A stretch of 64,000 nt of DNA. It comes from Gilvimarinus xylanilyticus. GTDB taxonomy: Bacteria > Pseudomonadota > Gammaproteobacteria > Pseudomonadales > Cellvibrionaceae. Made by a program: the position numbers and the translations under genes. The notes under the pieces were generated by a model. That model was not told the DNA's origin and made no database searches. It saw only the letters and a program-made list of their open reading frames with translations. The stretch covers positions 1,550,001-1,614,000 of the forward strand of contig NZ_JAMFTH010000001.1 of assembly GCF_024195295.1 (NCBI RefSeq), in the 5' to 3' direction. Shown in pieces: positions 20,757-29,371 of this stretch (position 1 is the stretch's first letter; each line of letters opens with the position of its first letter).

Positions 20757-23219
20757 TTAACAGGCACTTACCTCTATTGCCTTACCCGCCGTGTGCTTTT
20801 GCACCTGAACAAACGAGAAACGCAAATCCAGCTGCCCGGCCGTTACCAGAGTGAAAGGCTCGAGCACCCGGTAAAAGAACTCCTCGGGGGGCAACACCAG
20901 ACCGAAATCCGAGCCTACATCGGGGAACAGGTGCAGGGGCACAATCACTCGGCTCCAACCCTGCCCGACCAAGGCGGCGATGGTATCGGTGATATCCAAA
21001 TCGGAGTTGCTGTTGGGGCCGCAGCCCAGGCGCAGCACCACCGCATCGGTGGGGGCCAGGTCGACTTTCAGCTCAAAAACCAGGGCGCCGTCGTTTTCCA
21101 AGTAATCCACCATTACCTGACGGTCGCGGGTGGACAGGGCCACCATGCCCTCACCGGCACCATTCCAGAGGGCGCGGCGAGCGTCCTCCTGTACATGGCG
21201 ATCCACGCAACTGACGGTAATACTGGTGGTCTCGGCGCTGTTGCCGCTTAAGGCGGTGCGGTCGTTTTTGCAGCCCTCAAGCACAATGCTAAACGGCTCG
21301 ACCGGGCGCATATTAAACACCTGCATTTCATCGCTGGCTTCAAAGCTTGCGTCATACTCCTCCGGCAAATCGTCGCCCAGAGTATCGCTCTCGCCATAGG
21401 CCAAACCATAGCCGTAGGGGAACAGCGGGTCGTAGTCGGCGTCGCCCACGTTGAGCGGCCCCTGATCTGGGGTACGCGGCCACGAAAAAGTCAGCTTGCC
21501 TTTAATGGGGTGCGCCGCCTTGCCTTCGGCGTTGGTGAACAGAACATCGCCCACACCAGCGCCTTCGGTGCCCGGCTGCCAGATCACCACAAACGCGTCC
21601 GAGGCGTTCAGTTCGCGATTGACCCACAGCGGCCGGCCGGTCATAAACAGCGATACCACCGGAATACCCTCGGCCTGAAGCTTTTTCAGCAAAGCCCAGT
21701 CGCGCCCGGCGGATTCTTTGTACAGCAGGTTTTGCACATCGCCCTGCATCTCGGCGTAAGGCCCCTCGCCCCACACCACAATGGCGACATCCGGCTTAAC
21801 ACTGTAGTTGCCGTCTTCTTTTACCTCGAGGCTGCCCCCCGCGCCATCTACCGCATCGCGAATGCCGTCCAGCACACTGGTCGAGCCCGGAAAATCGTCT
21901 CGGGTAGTACCTGTACCCTGCCAAGTCACGGACCAACCGCCCGCCTGTTTGGACAAGTTATCGGCGCCGTCGCCCGCCACCAGTACTTTTTGCTGGGGGT
22001 TTAAAGGCAACACATTGTTCTTGTTTTTCAGCATCACCAGCGATTCTCGCACCGCCTGGCGCGCCACCGCGCGGTGCTCGGGCGAGCCGATTATTTCATC
22101 GCGACCGGCTAATGGACGCTGGGAAGGTTTTTCGCGCTCGAATAAACCGGCGCGCAGCTTAACCCGCAAAATACGGCGCACCGCATCGTCGGCGCGCTCT
22201 GAGGAAATGATGCCGCTGTTAATTTGCTCCACGGTATTTTGGAACAGCACTTTCCAGTCCGGGTCCGGCACCATAAAAATATCCAGGCCGGCGTTAATGG
22301 CCTGAGGACAATCCAATACGCTGGCGCCTTCAATAAAGCCGTGGCCATTCCAGTCGCCCACCACCAGGCCGTCGAAACCCATGGTGTCTTTTAATACGGT
22401 GGTTAACAAATGCTTGTGGCCGTGCAGCTTTTCGCCGTGCCAGCTGTTGAACGAAGCCATCACGCTCTGCACACCTGCCTCAATAGCGCTGATATAACCG
22501 GCGCCGTGAATGTCGCAAAGCACTTGCTCGTCATCGACACAGTCGCCGCGATCAATACCGTTGATGGTGCCGCCGTCGCCAATAAAATGTTTGGCCGTCG
22601 CGATCACATGCTCGGTATTTAAAAACTCGCTGCTATCGCCCGCGCCCTGCAGACCCTCGACCATTTTGGCGGCGTAGTCGCGCACAATTTGCGGGTCTTC
22701 GGAGTAGGATTCGTAGGTGCGGCCCCAGCGGTCATCGCGCACTACCGCGACGGTGGGAGAAAAGTCCCAGTCAATACCAATGGCGGCAATTTCGCGCGCC
22801 GTGACTTCACCAATCTGGCGAATCAACTCGGGGTTGCCAGTCGCACCCAGCGCAATATTGTGGGGAAACAAGGTCGCGCCCACCACATTACCGACACCGT
22901 GCACGGCATCGGTGCCCCACATCATGGGCACATAGACTTTGCCATCGGCGCAATCGGCGGCCGCTTCGAAGAAACTATCGGCTAACGCTACCCAATCGGA
23001 TGCTTTGGCATAGCGATCATTGTTGGGCACAGAGCCGCCGCCATTTAATACCGAACCTATGTGGTAGTCTTTAATATCCTGAGGCGTTACCTCTTTGATC
23101 TCAGGCTGAATCATCTGCCCAACTTTTTCCTCTACGCTCATTTGCGCAAGGATTGCTTCAACTTTCTCTTCTATAGCGGGGTCGGGCGCAACCACACTGG
23201 TGACTTTGGGCCAAGGCAC
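20757..23219 (-). CDS. glycoside hydrolase family 3 exo-beta-glucanase
   Basis: An 820-residue GH3 enzyme related to ExoP-type exo-1,3/1,4-beta-glucanases. It has the (beta/alpha)8 domain with AKHFIGDGGT (Lys210, His211) and the nucleophile Asp289 in GLVVGDW, the alpha/beta sandwich domain, and an extra C-terminal beta-rich domain (about 640-820) like that of ExoP. The start is GTG at 23219 behind a strong GGAGG. No signal peptide follows, so the enzyme appears cytoplasmic and would split imported glucan oligosaccharides to glucose. That fits the divergent glucokinase gene and the shared palindromic operator. Confidence 0.92.
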   Translation of the reverse strand: MPWPKVTSVVAPDPAIEEKVEAILAQMSVEEKVGQMIQPEIKEVTPQDIKDYHIGSVLNGGGSVPNNDRYAKASDWVALADSFFEAAADCADGKVYVPMMWGTDAVHGVGNVVGATLFPHNIALGATGNPELIRQIGEVTAREIAAIGIDWDFSPTVAVVRDDRWGRTYESYSEDPQIVRDYAAKMVEGLQGAGDSSEFLNTEHVIATAKHFIGDGGTINGIDRGDCVDDEQVLCDIHGAGYISAIEAGVQSVMASFNSWHGEKLHGHKHLLTTVLKDTMGFDGLVVGDWNGHGFIEGASVLDCPQAINAGLDIFMVPDPDWKVLFQNTVEQINSGIISSERADDAVRRILRVKLRAGLFEREKPSQRPLAGRDEIIGSPEHRAVARQAVRESLVMLKNKNNVLPLNPQQKVLVAGDGADNLSKQAGGWSVTWQGTGTTRDDFPGSTSVLDGIRDAVDGAGGSLEVKEDGNYSVKPDVAIVVWGEGPYAEMQGDVQNLLYKESAGRDWALLKKLQAEGIPVVSLFMTGRPLWVNRELNASDAFVVIWQPGTEGAGVGDVLFTNAEGKAAHPIKGKLTFSWPRTPDQGPLNVGDADYDPLFPYGYGLAYGESDTLGDDLPEEYDASFEASDEMQVFNMRPVEPFSIVLEGCKNDRTALSGNSAETTSITVSCVDRHVQEDARRALWNGAGEGMVALSTRDRQVMVDYLENDGALVFELKVDLAPTDAVVLRLGCGPNSNSDLDITDTIAALVGQGWSRVIVPLHLFPDVGSDFGLVLPPEEFFYRVLEPFTLVTAGQLDLRFSFVQVQKHTAGKAIEVSAC

Positions 23220-23344
23220 AATTTACCTCCGAAGGTGTCTGTCAGGGTTTTGTCGTCGCTATATTTATCGTTGGGCATTTTTATAAGGTAAGCGCCTAAA
23301 TATCAGGCGTAAGCATAGCGAATTGCGGCGCAAACTACACCATT

Positions 23345-23362
23345 ATTGACAGCGCTGTCAAT
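23345..23362. promoter_or_regulatory. 18-bp LacI-type operator palindrome
   Basis: A perfect palindrome, ATTGACAGCGCTGTCAAT, in the gap between the GH3 gene and glk. A central CG flanked by inverted arms is typical of LacI-family operators, and TGACAGCGCTGTCA-like sites are known for sugar-responsive repressors in related gammaproteobacteria. No lacI-type gene is in the window, so the regulator would act from elsewhere. Confidence 0.75.
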
Positions 23363-23374
23363 TCAAACTAGACT
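23346..23374 (+). promoter_or_regulatory. sigma-70 promoter of glk
   Basis: A perfect -35 box TTGACA (23346-23351), a 17-base spacer and TAGACT (23369-23374). The -35 box lies inside the operator palindrome, so a bound repressor would block it. The leader to the glk start would be about 90 bases. Confidence 0.6.
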
Positions 23375-23471
23375 GCCAGGCCTTTTGTATCGATAACATG
23401 GCCATTGCTGGGCAATTTGCTGTCGTATAAGTAATATATAACGCTAAATCTGCGCGAGGAGAAGCACCCCC

Positions 23472-24452
23472 ATGAGTATTATTCTGGTTGCCGATATCGG
23501 CGGCACCAATGGCCGCTTTGGCCTGGTTAACGCCTGCAGTCACACCAAGGGCTATAACGCCGAACAACAAATCAGCTTGCCCAGCGCTAATTACGCCACT
23601 CTTGCCGACATGATTCGCGATTATGTCAAACAGGCGGGTGTACCTATGCCCAAGTTTGCCTGTTTGGCTATCGCCGGCCCCATTCAAGACGGCCACGTCA
23701 AGGTCACCAACCTCAACTGGGAATTCTCCATCTCGCGTTTGCGCGACGAGCTGAACATGCAGGCGCTGGATGTGATTAACGATTACTCCGCCCTCGCCTA
23801 CGCCGCCCCGCACCTACAAGCGCAAGACATCGCCACCTTGTACGATACCGAGGCCAACCCCTACGCCCCGATTGGCGTTATGGGCCCGGGAACCGGTTTT
23901 GGTGCCGCGCTGCTCGCCCCGATTTCTACCGGCTGGAAAATCATCCCCACCGAAGGCGGCCACTGCAGCTTTGCCCCCACCACCGATACCGAAATTGGTA
24001 TTTTGCAAGAGATGCGCAAACAGCACGAGCATGTTTCCATCGAGCATTTGCTTTCAGGCCAAGGCTTAGTGTCTATTTATAAATCGCTCGCCGCCCTTAA
24101 GGGCGTAGACGCGGAAGATCTCTCCCCGGCCGACGTGAGTGAGCGCGGCATTAAACACAAAGAGGCATTGTGCGAAGAAGCGGTGCAAACCTTCTGCGCT
24201 ATTTTAGGCGGCGTTGCCGGCGACAAAGCCTTAAGCTGGGGTGCCATGGGGGGTATTTATTTGGGCGGCGGTATTGTGCCTAAAATTGCCCACTACTTAC
24301 CGCAAACCGATTTTATAAAACGCTACTTAAACAAAGGCGTTATGCGCGGCTATGTGGAAGATATTCCTGTGCATATGGTCACCAATGACAAGGCGGCATT
24401 AATTGGCACAGCGGCCTGGTTAGTGGATACCACCCAGGCACTGCAATCGTAA
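23472..24452 (+). CDS. glk: glucokinase
   Basis: Phosphorylates glucose to glucose 6-phosphate with ATP. The 326 residues start after a good AGGAG and open with the phosphate loop VADIGGTNGRFGL. Further signatures are the substrate segment NDYSALAYA near 100, GPGTGFGAALL near 138, the conserved EGGHCSFAP near 160, and GGIYLGGGIVPK near 260. This is the hexokinase-type Glk of proteobacteria. It diverges from the intracellular GH3 glucanase and shares its control region, which points to use of glucose released from beta-glucan oligomers. Confidence 0.95.
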   Translation: MSIILVADIGGTNGRFGLVNACSHTKGYNAEQQISLPSANYATLADMIRDYVKQAGVPMPKFACLAIAGPIQDGHVKVTNLNWEFSISRLRDELNMQALDVINDYSALAYAAPHLQAQDIATLYDTEANPYAPIGVMGPGTGFGAALLAPISTGWKIIPTEGGHCSFAPTTDTEIGILQEMRKQHEHVSIEHLLSGQGLVSIYKSLAALKGVDAEDLSPADVSERGIKHKEALCEEAVQTFCAILGGVAGDKALSWGAMGGIYLGGGIVPKIAHYLPQTDFIKRYLNKGVMRGYVEDIPVHMVTNDKAALIGTAAWLVDTTQALQS

Positions 24453-24458
24453 TTCTTC

Positions 24459-24480
24459 CCGCCCGGAATTCTCCGGGCGG
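24459..24480 (+). terminator. terminator hairpin after glk
   Basis: An 8-bp perfect stem CCGCCCGG/CCGGGCGG with a 6-base loop, beginning six bases after the glk stop. It is followed by CCTTTCT, a modest T-rich tail. Confidence 0.65.
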
Positions 24481-24648
24481 CCTTTCTGGCACCGCTTTCC
24501 ACAAAAATCCGTTTATTAAAACCTTTTACGCCTTTCGCCCCTTTTTTATTAAAAAACGGCATAGATACCCGCTTGCCTCAAACCCAAGCTCTACTAAGAT
24601 TTTAATGCCACGTTGAAAATACCGACGTCATTAAAGGAATATAGGGTT

Positions 24649-25449
24649 TTGGCAAAACGCATTGCATGTTTAAGCACATTGGTGCCGCCCGATGGCGGTA
24701 AGAGTTACTCCGAACAGGTGTTTGAAATTTTCGACGCCGCACGCCGCTACAACAAAGAACACGCCATTGTGGGTGTGTTTATTGTTTATCAAGACACTCT
24801 GCTAAACATTTTTGAGGGCGCTGGCAACGAATTAGCCCAGGTCATTTATCGCAGTAACCGGGACCCACGCATCCAGCAGTTTAGCGTTATCGTTAACCAG
24901 GACATAAGCGAGACAAAATTTACCCGCTGGAACTTAAAACTGATTCACGATAACTGCGAAGCCCACCGCGACTACCTAACAAAAGTACACCGCCTTTTAG
25001 AGCAAAAACTAAAACTCGGCTCCCCGCTTGATCGTCTGCGCTACGAAAAATTGATGTCCTTGCAGCGCGAGGAGAAACCCCCGGTTATGAATGACAGTGC
25101 CGCACCGGTATTTACCAACTCACTGCTCTCGATGAAGTCGTGGCCCCGCCCCACCGCCCTGAGAATGGATGCGGGGCTAATGAAAATATGCCCATTGTTG
25201 ATTCACAAAACCGTCGCCTACGACCGACTTAAAGGGCTTAACTTATTTTCCCAAAATGACGAGCTGGATCGGCGCTTATTGCAGCTACACAACGTCAATG
25301 CTTTGCAGATTACCCCCCAAGCTCAAGCCACACCCGCTCGCCCCATCCAAACCGCGGTAAGACCGGCGGCCAAAAACCAGCATTCATTTAGCCAGGCACT
25401 GCGCCATTTTATTGCCCAGCGCCGAGCCAAAGGTGGGAGTAAATCATGA
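24649..25449 (+). CDS. degenerate BLUF-like domain protein
   Basis: The first ~100 residues follow the BLUF pattern: RIACLST, then [24 protein letters not shown] and [13 protein letters not shown]. The conserved Asn is kept (Asn35), but the photocycle Tyr is replaced by Cys7 and the flavin-facing Gln by Asn53, so light sensing by the usual route is unlikely. The C-terminal ~150 residues match nothing I know and are Pro/Ala-rich near the end. The start is TTG at 24649, behind AAAGGA; another TTG at 24613 is possible. Its stop overlaps the GTPase start (ATGA), so the two are coupled. Confidence 0.6.
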   Translation: MAKRIACLSTLVPPDGGKSYSEQVFEIFDAARRYNKEHAIVGVFIVYQDTLLNIFEGAGNELAQVIYRSNRDPRIQQFSVIVNQDISETKFTRWNLKLIHDNCEAHRDYLTKVHRLLEQKLKLGSPLDRLRYEKLMSLQREEKPPVMNDSAAPVFTNSLLSMKSWPRPTALRMDAGLMKICPLLIHKTVAYDRLKGLNLFSQNDELDRRLLQLHNVNALQITPQAQATPARPIQTAVRPAAKNQHSFSQALRHFIAQRRAKGGSKS

Positions 25450-26021
25450 CCGGGATCTACCAAAAGCTCGCCATTGTCGGGGAGGTAGGCGCGGGTAAAA
25501 CCCAACTGATTCACACCATCAGCGAAATTTCGCCCTTTATGACCGAGGCCAAATCCAGTGTGGATATTGGCAAAGAGTTTACCACTGTGGGTATTGACTA
25601 TGGCCGGCTTGCATTAACCCCAGACATTGCGTTGGGGCTATACGGTCTGCCGGGGCAAAAACGCTTTAGCCTGTTGTGGGATATGGTGAACACCGAACTC
25701 TGGGGGCTGCTGCTGTTAGTCAAATACAACGACGAGCTAAACGTTAAATCCATCGCCGAAATACTGGAACACTTTCGCCCCGCCGAAACCGGTGTGCCAG
25801 TCGTCGTGGGATTAAGCCATGCGGATTTGGCCGAAGACGACGAACAGCTCAACTTGTTTTTAGACATCCTCCAGTTCGCTTTAGACGAATTCAGCTTAAC
25901 GGCACCGGTGGTCTGTGTGGATACCCGGGATGCGGAATCGTCTCTGGGACTGTTGCAGTTATTCGATGCCTTAAACCAACCGGATTTAGACCTCTCGCAG
26001 GAAGAACACAATGTCGTTTAA
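25446..26021 (+). CDS. small GTPase of the MglA/CvnD-like group
   Basis: A 191-residue P-loop GTPase. The Walker A motif is GEVGAGKT (residues 12-19). The switch I region reads FTTVGIDYG. The G3 motif is YGLPGQKRF with the Asp of DxxG replaced, and the base-recognition motif reads SHAD rather than NKxD. These departures occur in the GTPases of Streptomyces conservons and related bacterial families that work with Roadblock/LC7 proteins. Two such proteins follow directly, the first overlapping by 11 bases, so this is probably a GTPase with its own regulators. The output is unknown. Confidence 0.8.
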   Translation: MTGIYQKLAIVGEVGAGKTQLIHTISEISPFMTEAKSSVDIGKEFTTVGIDYGRLALTPDIALGLYGLPGQKRFSLLWDMVNTELWGLLLLVKYNDELNVKSIAEILEHFRPAETGVPVVVGLSHADLAEDDEQLNLFLDILQFALDEFSLTAPVVCVDTRDAESSLGLLQLFDALNQPDLDLSQEEHNVV

Positions 26022-26424
26022 CCCCGAACACTCCGAACAGCTTTCGCGACTGATGAATCGCTACGCCGAGAACGATGCTATTGAGGTTATCTCGCTGGCA
26101 ACCACAGACGGCTTCCCGGTACAAACCTTCAACCGCGCTAACCACAGTATTGAGCAAGACAGCCTGGCCGCCGCGGCCAGCACACTGCATTCGGTTAGCA
26201 ACGCGGTTACCCGACAAATTTTGGCCAAACGCTTCAAAGTAACGTTTATTGAAGCAGAACAAGGCAATGTAGCCTTCGTGGATTTAGAGCTAGAGGGTGA
26301 CAACTATGTGTTGGTTATGTCCGCGACCCAAACACTCAACATTGCCAGCCTAAGGTTGCTAATTACCCGAATGGCCAAAGAAATTCACCAGCTGTCTAAC
26401 AAACCCGACATTGCCTCGGTTTAG
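26011..26424 (+). CDS. Roadblock/LC7-like protein, first copy
   Basis: A 137-residue soluble protein. The alpha-beta pattern of the Roadblock/LC7 fold is seen in [32 protein letters not shown] and a final [19 protein letters not shown] strand-helix. Such proteins bind small GTPases as activators or scaffolds. The gene overlaps the end of the GTPase gene by 11 bases. It is more diverged than the next gene, so the two may form a heterodimer. Confidence 0.7.
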   Translation: MSFNPEHSEQLSRLMNRYAENDAIEVISLATTDGFPVQTFNRANHSIEQDSLAAAASTLHSVSNAVTRQILAKRFKVTFIEAEQGNVAFVDLELEGDNYVLVMSATQTLNIASLRLLITRMAKEIHQLSNKPDIASV

Positions 26425-26453
26425 GCAATTTTGTTCTTGTACAGGAGAAAACA

Positions 26454-26816
26454 ATGAGCAATTTAAAAGAAGTCACTAACGGCTTAATGGAAATAGACGG
26501 CGCCCTCGGTTGCGCCATTGTGGACTTTACTACAGGCATGCTGCTGGCATCGGAAGGCTCTGGGGTTGATCTGGAACTTGCTGCGGCCGGTAACAGTGAG
26601 GTGGTAAAAGCCAAACTTAAAACCATGAAAAGTTTGGGAATCGACGGCGGGATTGAAGACATTCTCATCACCCTGGACACCCAGCTGCATATTATCCGAC
26701 CCAGTACTTCCAACGAGGGACTGTTTATTTATCTGGTGCTGGATAAAAAGAACTCTAATCTGGCGCTGGCGCGCCGCAAAACCAACGACCTGGAAAAAGC
26801 GTTAAAACAGGTTTAA
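26454..26816 (+). CDS. Roadblock/LC7-like protein, second copy
   Basis: A 120-residue soluble protein with the usual order of the fold: an N-terminal helix, the strand GALGCAIVDFTTGMLLAS, a helix AAAGNSEVVKAKLKTMK, and the central strands EDILITLDTQLHIIRP and LFIYLVLDKKNSNLALAR. The start follows AGGAG. It closes the four-gene unit and ends against a convergent gene with a four-base overlap. Confidence 0.8.
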   Translation: MSNLKEVTNGLMEIDGALGCAIVDFTTGMLLASEGSGVDLELAAAGNSEVVKAKLKTMKSLGIDGGIEDILITLDTQLHIIRPSTSNEGLFIYLVLDKKNSNLALARRKTNDLEKALKQV

Positions 26817-27046
26817 CGCCTGACGCCGGTGTCGCTTAGCGCCACCGGCTCTTTGCCTTCGCGACTTTCACACAACTTACAGTCAAGTTTATACCCCCAC
26901 ATCGCCGCTCGCCCCATTTCGGTGGTCACCCAATGGCGCACTACCCAGGGCGGTTTGTGCCGCACGTGCTGATTGTGGCCACAGGTCAGCTCGGCCACCC
27001 AGTGGTCTTCAGCGTCTTTGTGGTACCCCACTATGGCTTGCTTCAT
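26813..27046 (-). CDS. DUF3565 family protein
   Basis: A 77-residue protein with the family wording KQAIVGYHKDAEDHWVAEL, then CGHNQHVRHKPPW and WVTTEMGRAAMWGYKLDCKLC. The Cys-His-His-His-Cys-Cys set suggests a bound metal, probably zinc. Its function is not known. The 3' end overlaps the last LC7 gene by four bases on the opposite strand. Confidence 0.8.
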   Translation of the reverse strand: MKQAIVGYHKDAEDHWVAELTCGHNQHVRHKPPWVVRHWVTTEMGRAAMWGYKLDCKLCESREGKEPVALSDTGVRR

Positions 27047-27084
27047 CTGGTAAACTTAGCGCTCTTTTCGTATCCGAATACCCT

Positions 27085-27978
27085 ATGTTACTACTGAATA
27101 GAATTCCCGCCATCGGCGTTTTAACCTTGGTTACCGTAATCTGGGCGTTTAGCTTTTCGCTTATCGGAGTGTATTTAAGCGGCCAGGTCGACAGCTACCT
27201 GGCCGTGCTTATTCGAGTGGGCCTGGCACTGGCGGTATTCCTACCCTTTTTTCGCCCCAAGCAAACACCTTTTAAAACCCTGGCCGCGCTTACGGGCATA
27301 GGCGCCGTTCAGGTGGGGGTTACCTATCAGTTTTTGTACCACGCGTTTAGCTATATCAGCGTCGCCGAGGTGCTGCTGTTTACCATATTTACCCCGCTGT
27401 GGATCACATTAATCGACGAGCTAATACTGCGCCGGCAGCACCTGCCCGCGCGCTGGTGGCTGGGCTCGGCCATTGCCGTGGCAGGGGCTGCGGTTATTCG
27501 CTATCAGGGTATCGGCAGCGATGCACTGACCGGCTTTTTACTGATTCAGGCCGCCAATCTGTGCTTTGCCGCCGGGCAGGTGGGATACAAGCGTCTCGAC
27601 CTGGGCAACGCCATCAATCAGGCTCACACTTTTGCCTGCTTCTTTTTGGGGGCCACCTTGGTCTCAGCCCTGGGTGTGGCTCTGTTTACCGACTGGAGCA
27701 AAGTGCCCAGCAACGCCACTCACTGGGGCGTACTGATGTGGCTGGGTTTGGGGGCCTCGGGTTTTGGCTATCTCGCCTGGGCCATGGCCAGCAAGCGAGT
27801 TAATACCGGTCAGCTGGCCACCATGAACAACCTGCTTATTCCAACCGGCATATTGGTGAACGTGCTGTTTTGGAGCCGCGACGCCGACTGGCCGCGCCTG
27901 ATACTGGGCGGCGCGCTGATTGGGCTCTCGGTTTGGGTTTGCTCTGGTCGACGTAGCGAAAAGCTTCGCCGCGCATAG
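27085..27978 (+). CDS. EamA/DMT family transporter
   Basis: A 297-residue membrane protein with about ten hydrophobic helices in two similar halves, as expected for the drug/metabolite transporter superfamily. The first half starts with PAIGVLTLVTVIWAFSFSLIG and the second with SDALTGFLLIQAANLCFAAG. It begins 39 bases from the divergent DUF3565 start. In related carboxylate/amino-acid transporters of this type the substrate is often an exported amino acid, but it cannot be told here. Confidence 0.88.
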   Translation: MLLLNRIPAIGVLTLVTVIWAFSFSLIGVYLSGQVDSYLAVLIRVGLALAVFLPFFRPKQTPFKTLAALTGIGAVQVGVTYQFLYHAFSYISVAEVLLFTIFTPLWITLIDELILRRQHLPARWWLGSAIAVAGAAVIRYQGIGSDALTGFLLIQAANLCFAAGQVGYKRLDLGNAINQAHTFACFFLGATLVSALGVALFTDWSKVPSNATHWGVLMWLGLGASGFGYLAWAMASKRVNTGQLATMNNLLIPTGILVNVLFWSRDADWPRLILGGALIGLSVWVCSGRRSEKLRRA

Positions 27979-28056
27979 AGACCTCTTTCTCCTCATTGTC
28001 TTAACAACTAAACTACCCGCTTTATTCACTTATTATTTGAAACCGCGAAGCATCAA

Positions 28057-28094
28057 AAAGGGCGTTTGCACTATAGCTGCACCAAACGCCCTTT
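28057..28094 (-). terminator. intrinsic terminator, probably bidirectional
   Basis: A perfect 12-bp stem AAAGGGCGTTTG/CAAACGCCCTTT. On the minus strand it follows the lipoprotein stop by eight bases and continues in T. It lies between convergent genes and could serve both. Confidence 0.85.
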
Positions 28095-28102
28095 GGGCAG
28101 GG

Positions 28103-28867
28103 TTATTCGTCGCCGAAATAACTGTGTACGGTGTAGTCGATATCGTTGGAATTGGCGCTGTGAACGGTGAAGCGCGCGGTTTTGTAGCGGTATTCTTTAT
28201 CGGGTTGATAGTCAAAGCTGAATTCTTGGGTGAAGGCGCTGCGGATGGTTCGGTTAAAATATTCTTTATAAACGAAATTTAACTGTCCGCCTGACATTCC
28301 CAAGTAGGTGATTGTGCGCCCTTGGCCGTCAAACTCTAACAGGGTACCGTTTTCGCCGCCGGTCTCGTATACCAATTCTTCAACGGGCGCGGTTGCGATT
28401 TTTCCGGGCGTTGTGTCCGGGTACCAGTAAAGGCGGTAGGGCTCGAGTACATCGGTGCGGTTTATAGCAACGCCGCCTTTTGAGCCTCGCTGGCCAGTGT
28501 AATCTAGGTCTAGGTTTCTATCGAGCTCGTAATAATCGTAGTAGCTGTCTTTCCCCACTAGCGTGCCAACCCCAGGGCGAGCGGTGACGGTGTAGGGAAC
28601 TGTGGTGGTCTTTGCTACTTTCGCGAGCTTTCGGGGGTTTTCACCCGATACGCTCGCAGGCTCTTTCAAATAAATAAGAGGCCGCTGCTCCACTAGCCAC
28701 GATGTAGCTATCATGTCGCCAGCGTGCGACTGTCTTCTGGCGGGTGGCTGAGACACTTTTTCTGGGGTGGCATACCTGAATGGGCCTTGGGTACCATCTA
28801 CCTCCCAGGTGGTATGGCAGCCAGCCAATAGAATTGACGCCAATAAAAATACAGATAGCTTGCGCAT
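28103..28867 (-). CDS. hypothetical lipoprotein
   Basis: A 254-residue protein with a short signal sequence and a clear lipobox LLAGC (Cys17). The mature part is rich in Tyr, Gly and charged residues and looks beta-rich, for example DSYYDYYELDRNLDLDYTG and EYFNRTIRSAFTQEFSFDY. No catalytic motif is seen. The C terminus ends with SYFGDE. I do not recognise a family. The gene appears to be transcribed alone, ending in a strong terminator. Confidence 0.75.
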   Translation of the reverse strand: MRKLSVFLLASILLAGCHTTWEVDGTQGPFRYATPEKVSQPPARRQSHAGDMIATSWLVEQRPLIYLKEPASVSGENPRKLAKVAKTTTVPYTVTARPGVGTLVGKDSYYDYYELDRNLDLDYTGQRGSKGGVAINRTDVLEPYRLYWYPDTTPGKIATAPVEELVYETGGENGTLLEFDGQGRTITYLGMSGGQLNFVYKEYFNRTIRSAFTQEFSFDYQPDKEYRYKTARFTVHSANSNDIDYTVHSYFGDE

Positions 28868-29076
28868 TCCCGTGCTCCATGTTTTGTAGTTTGTCGCAGA
28901 TTATCACTTTGCAGAGCACAAAAAAATGGCGTCCCTTTCGGGGCGTAACACTACCTATTCGATAGCTACCAGTTCCGGGCTGTATTGTGACCAGCTGCGG
29001 TAGTCTCAGTTGGCGGAGCTGTCGCTGTTATTCGAGCGCTCACTTTTATCGGCCCAGCTGCTGTCTTCTGTGCCTG

Positions 29077-29274
29077 CTATTTGGTCGCAGCCGACATTAA
29101 CCTAGTTGTCGGTGTAGCTGCGGTCCATTTCGCCGACGGCGCCCACGCCCGGGCAACCGGCTCTTTGATAAACGACTTGTTCTGGGAGTAAACTACCCGC
29201 CCTTTACGCTTGATACGAATTTGAACAACCCAGCGAACAATCCCCGACTGCTCGCGCCGCTGAATAGACGCCAT
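29077..29274 (-). pseudogene. remnant of a tyrosine-type integrase N terminus
   Basis: The fragment opens MASIQRREQSGIVRWVVQI and continues with RIKRKGRVVYSQNKSF and VARAWA, the usual arm-type DNA-binding start of phage or island integrases. After about 45 residues the likeness fades, and no catalytic domain is present between here and 28868. It lies about 100 bases from the dusA start and points away from it. dusA is a known integration target for such elements. The rest of the 500-base gap (28868-29371) shows no other gene. Confidence 0.5.
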
Positions 29275-29371
29275 GCCCCCCGGTGCAAATACGCAAAATT
29301 TGTTTGCACTATGTTAGCACCGAGAGCGCAAAACACCCTAAAGAACCCCAAAATACGGCAAAATACCCACT

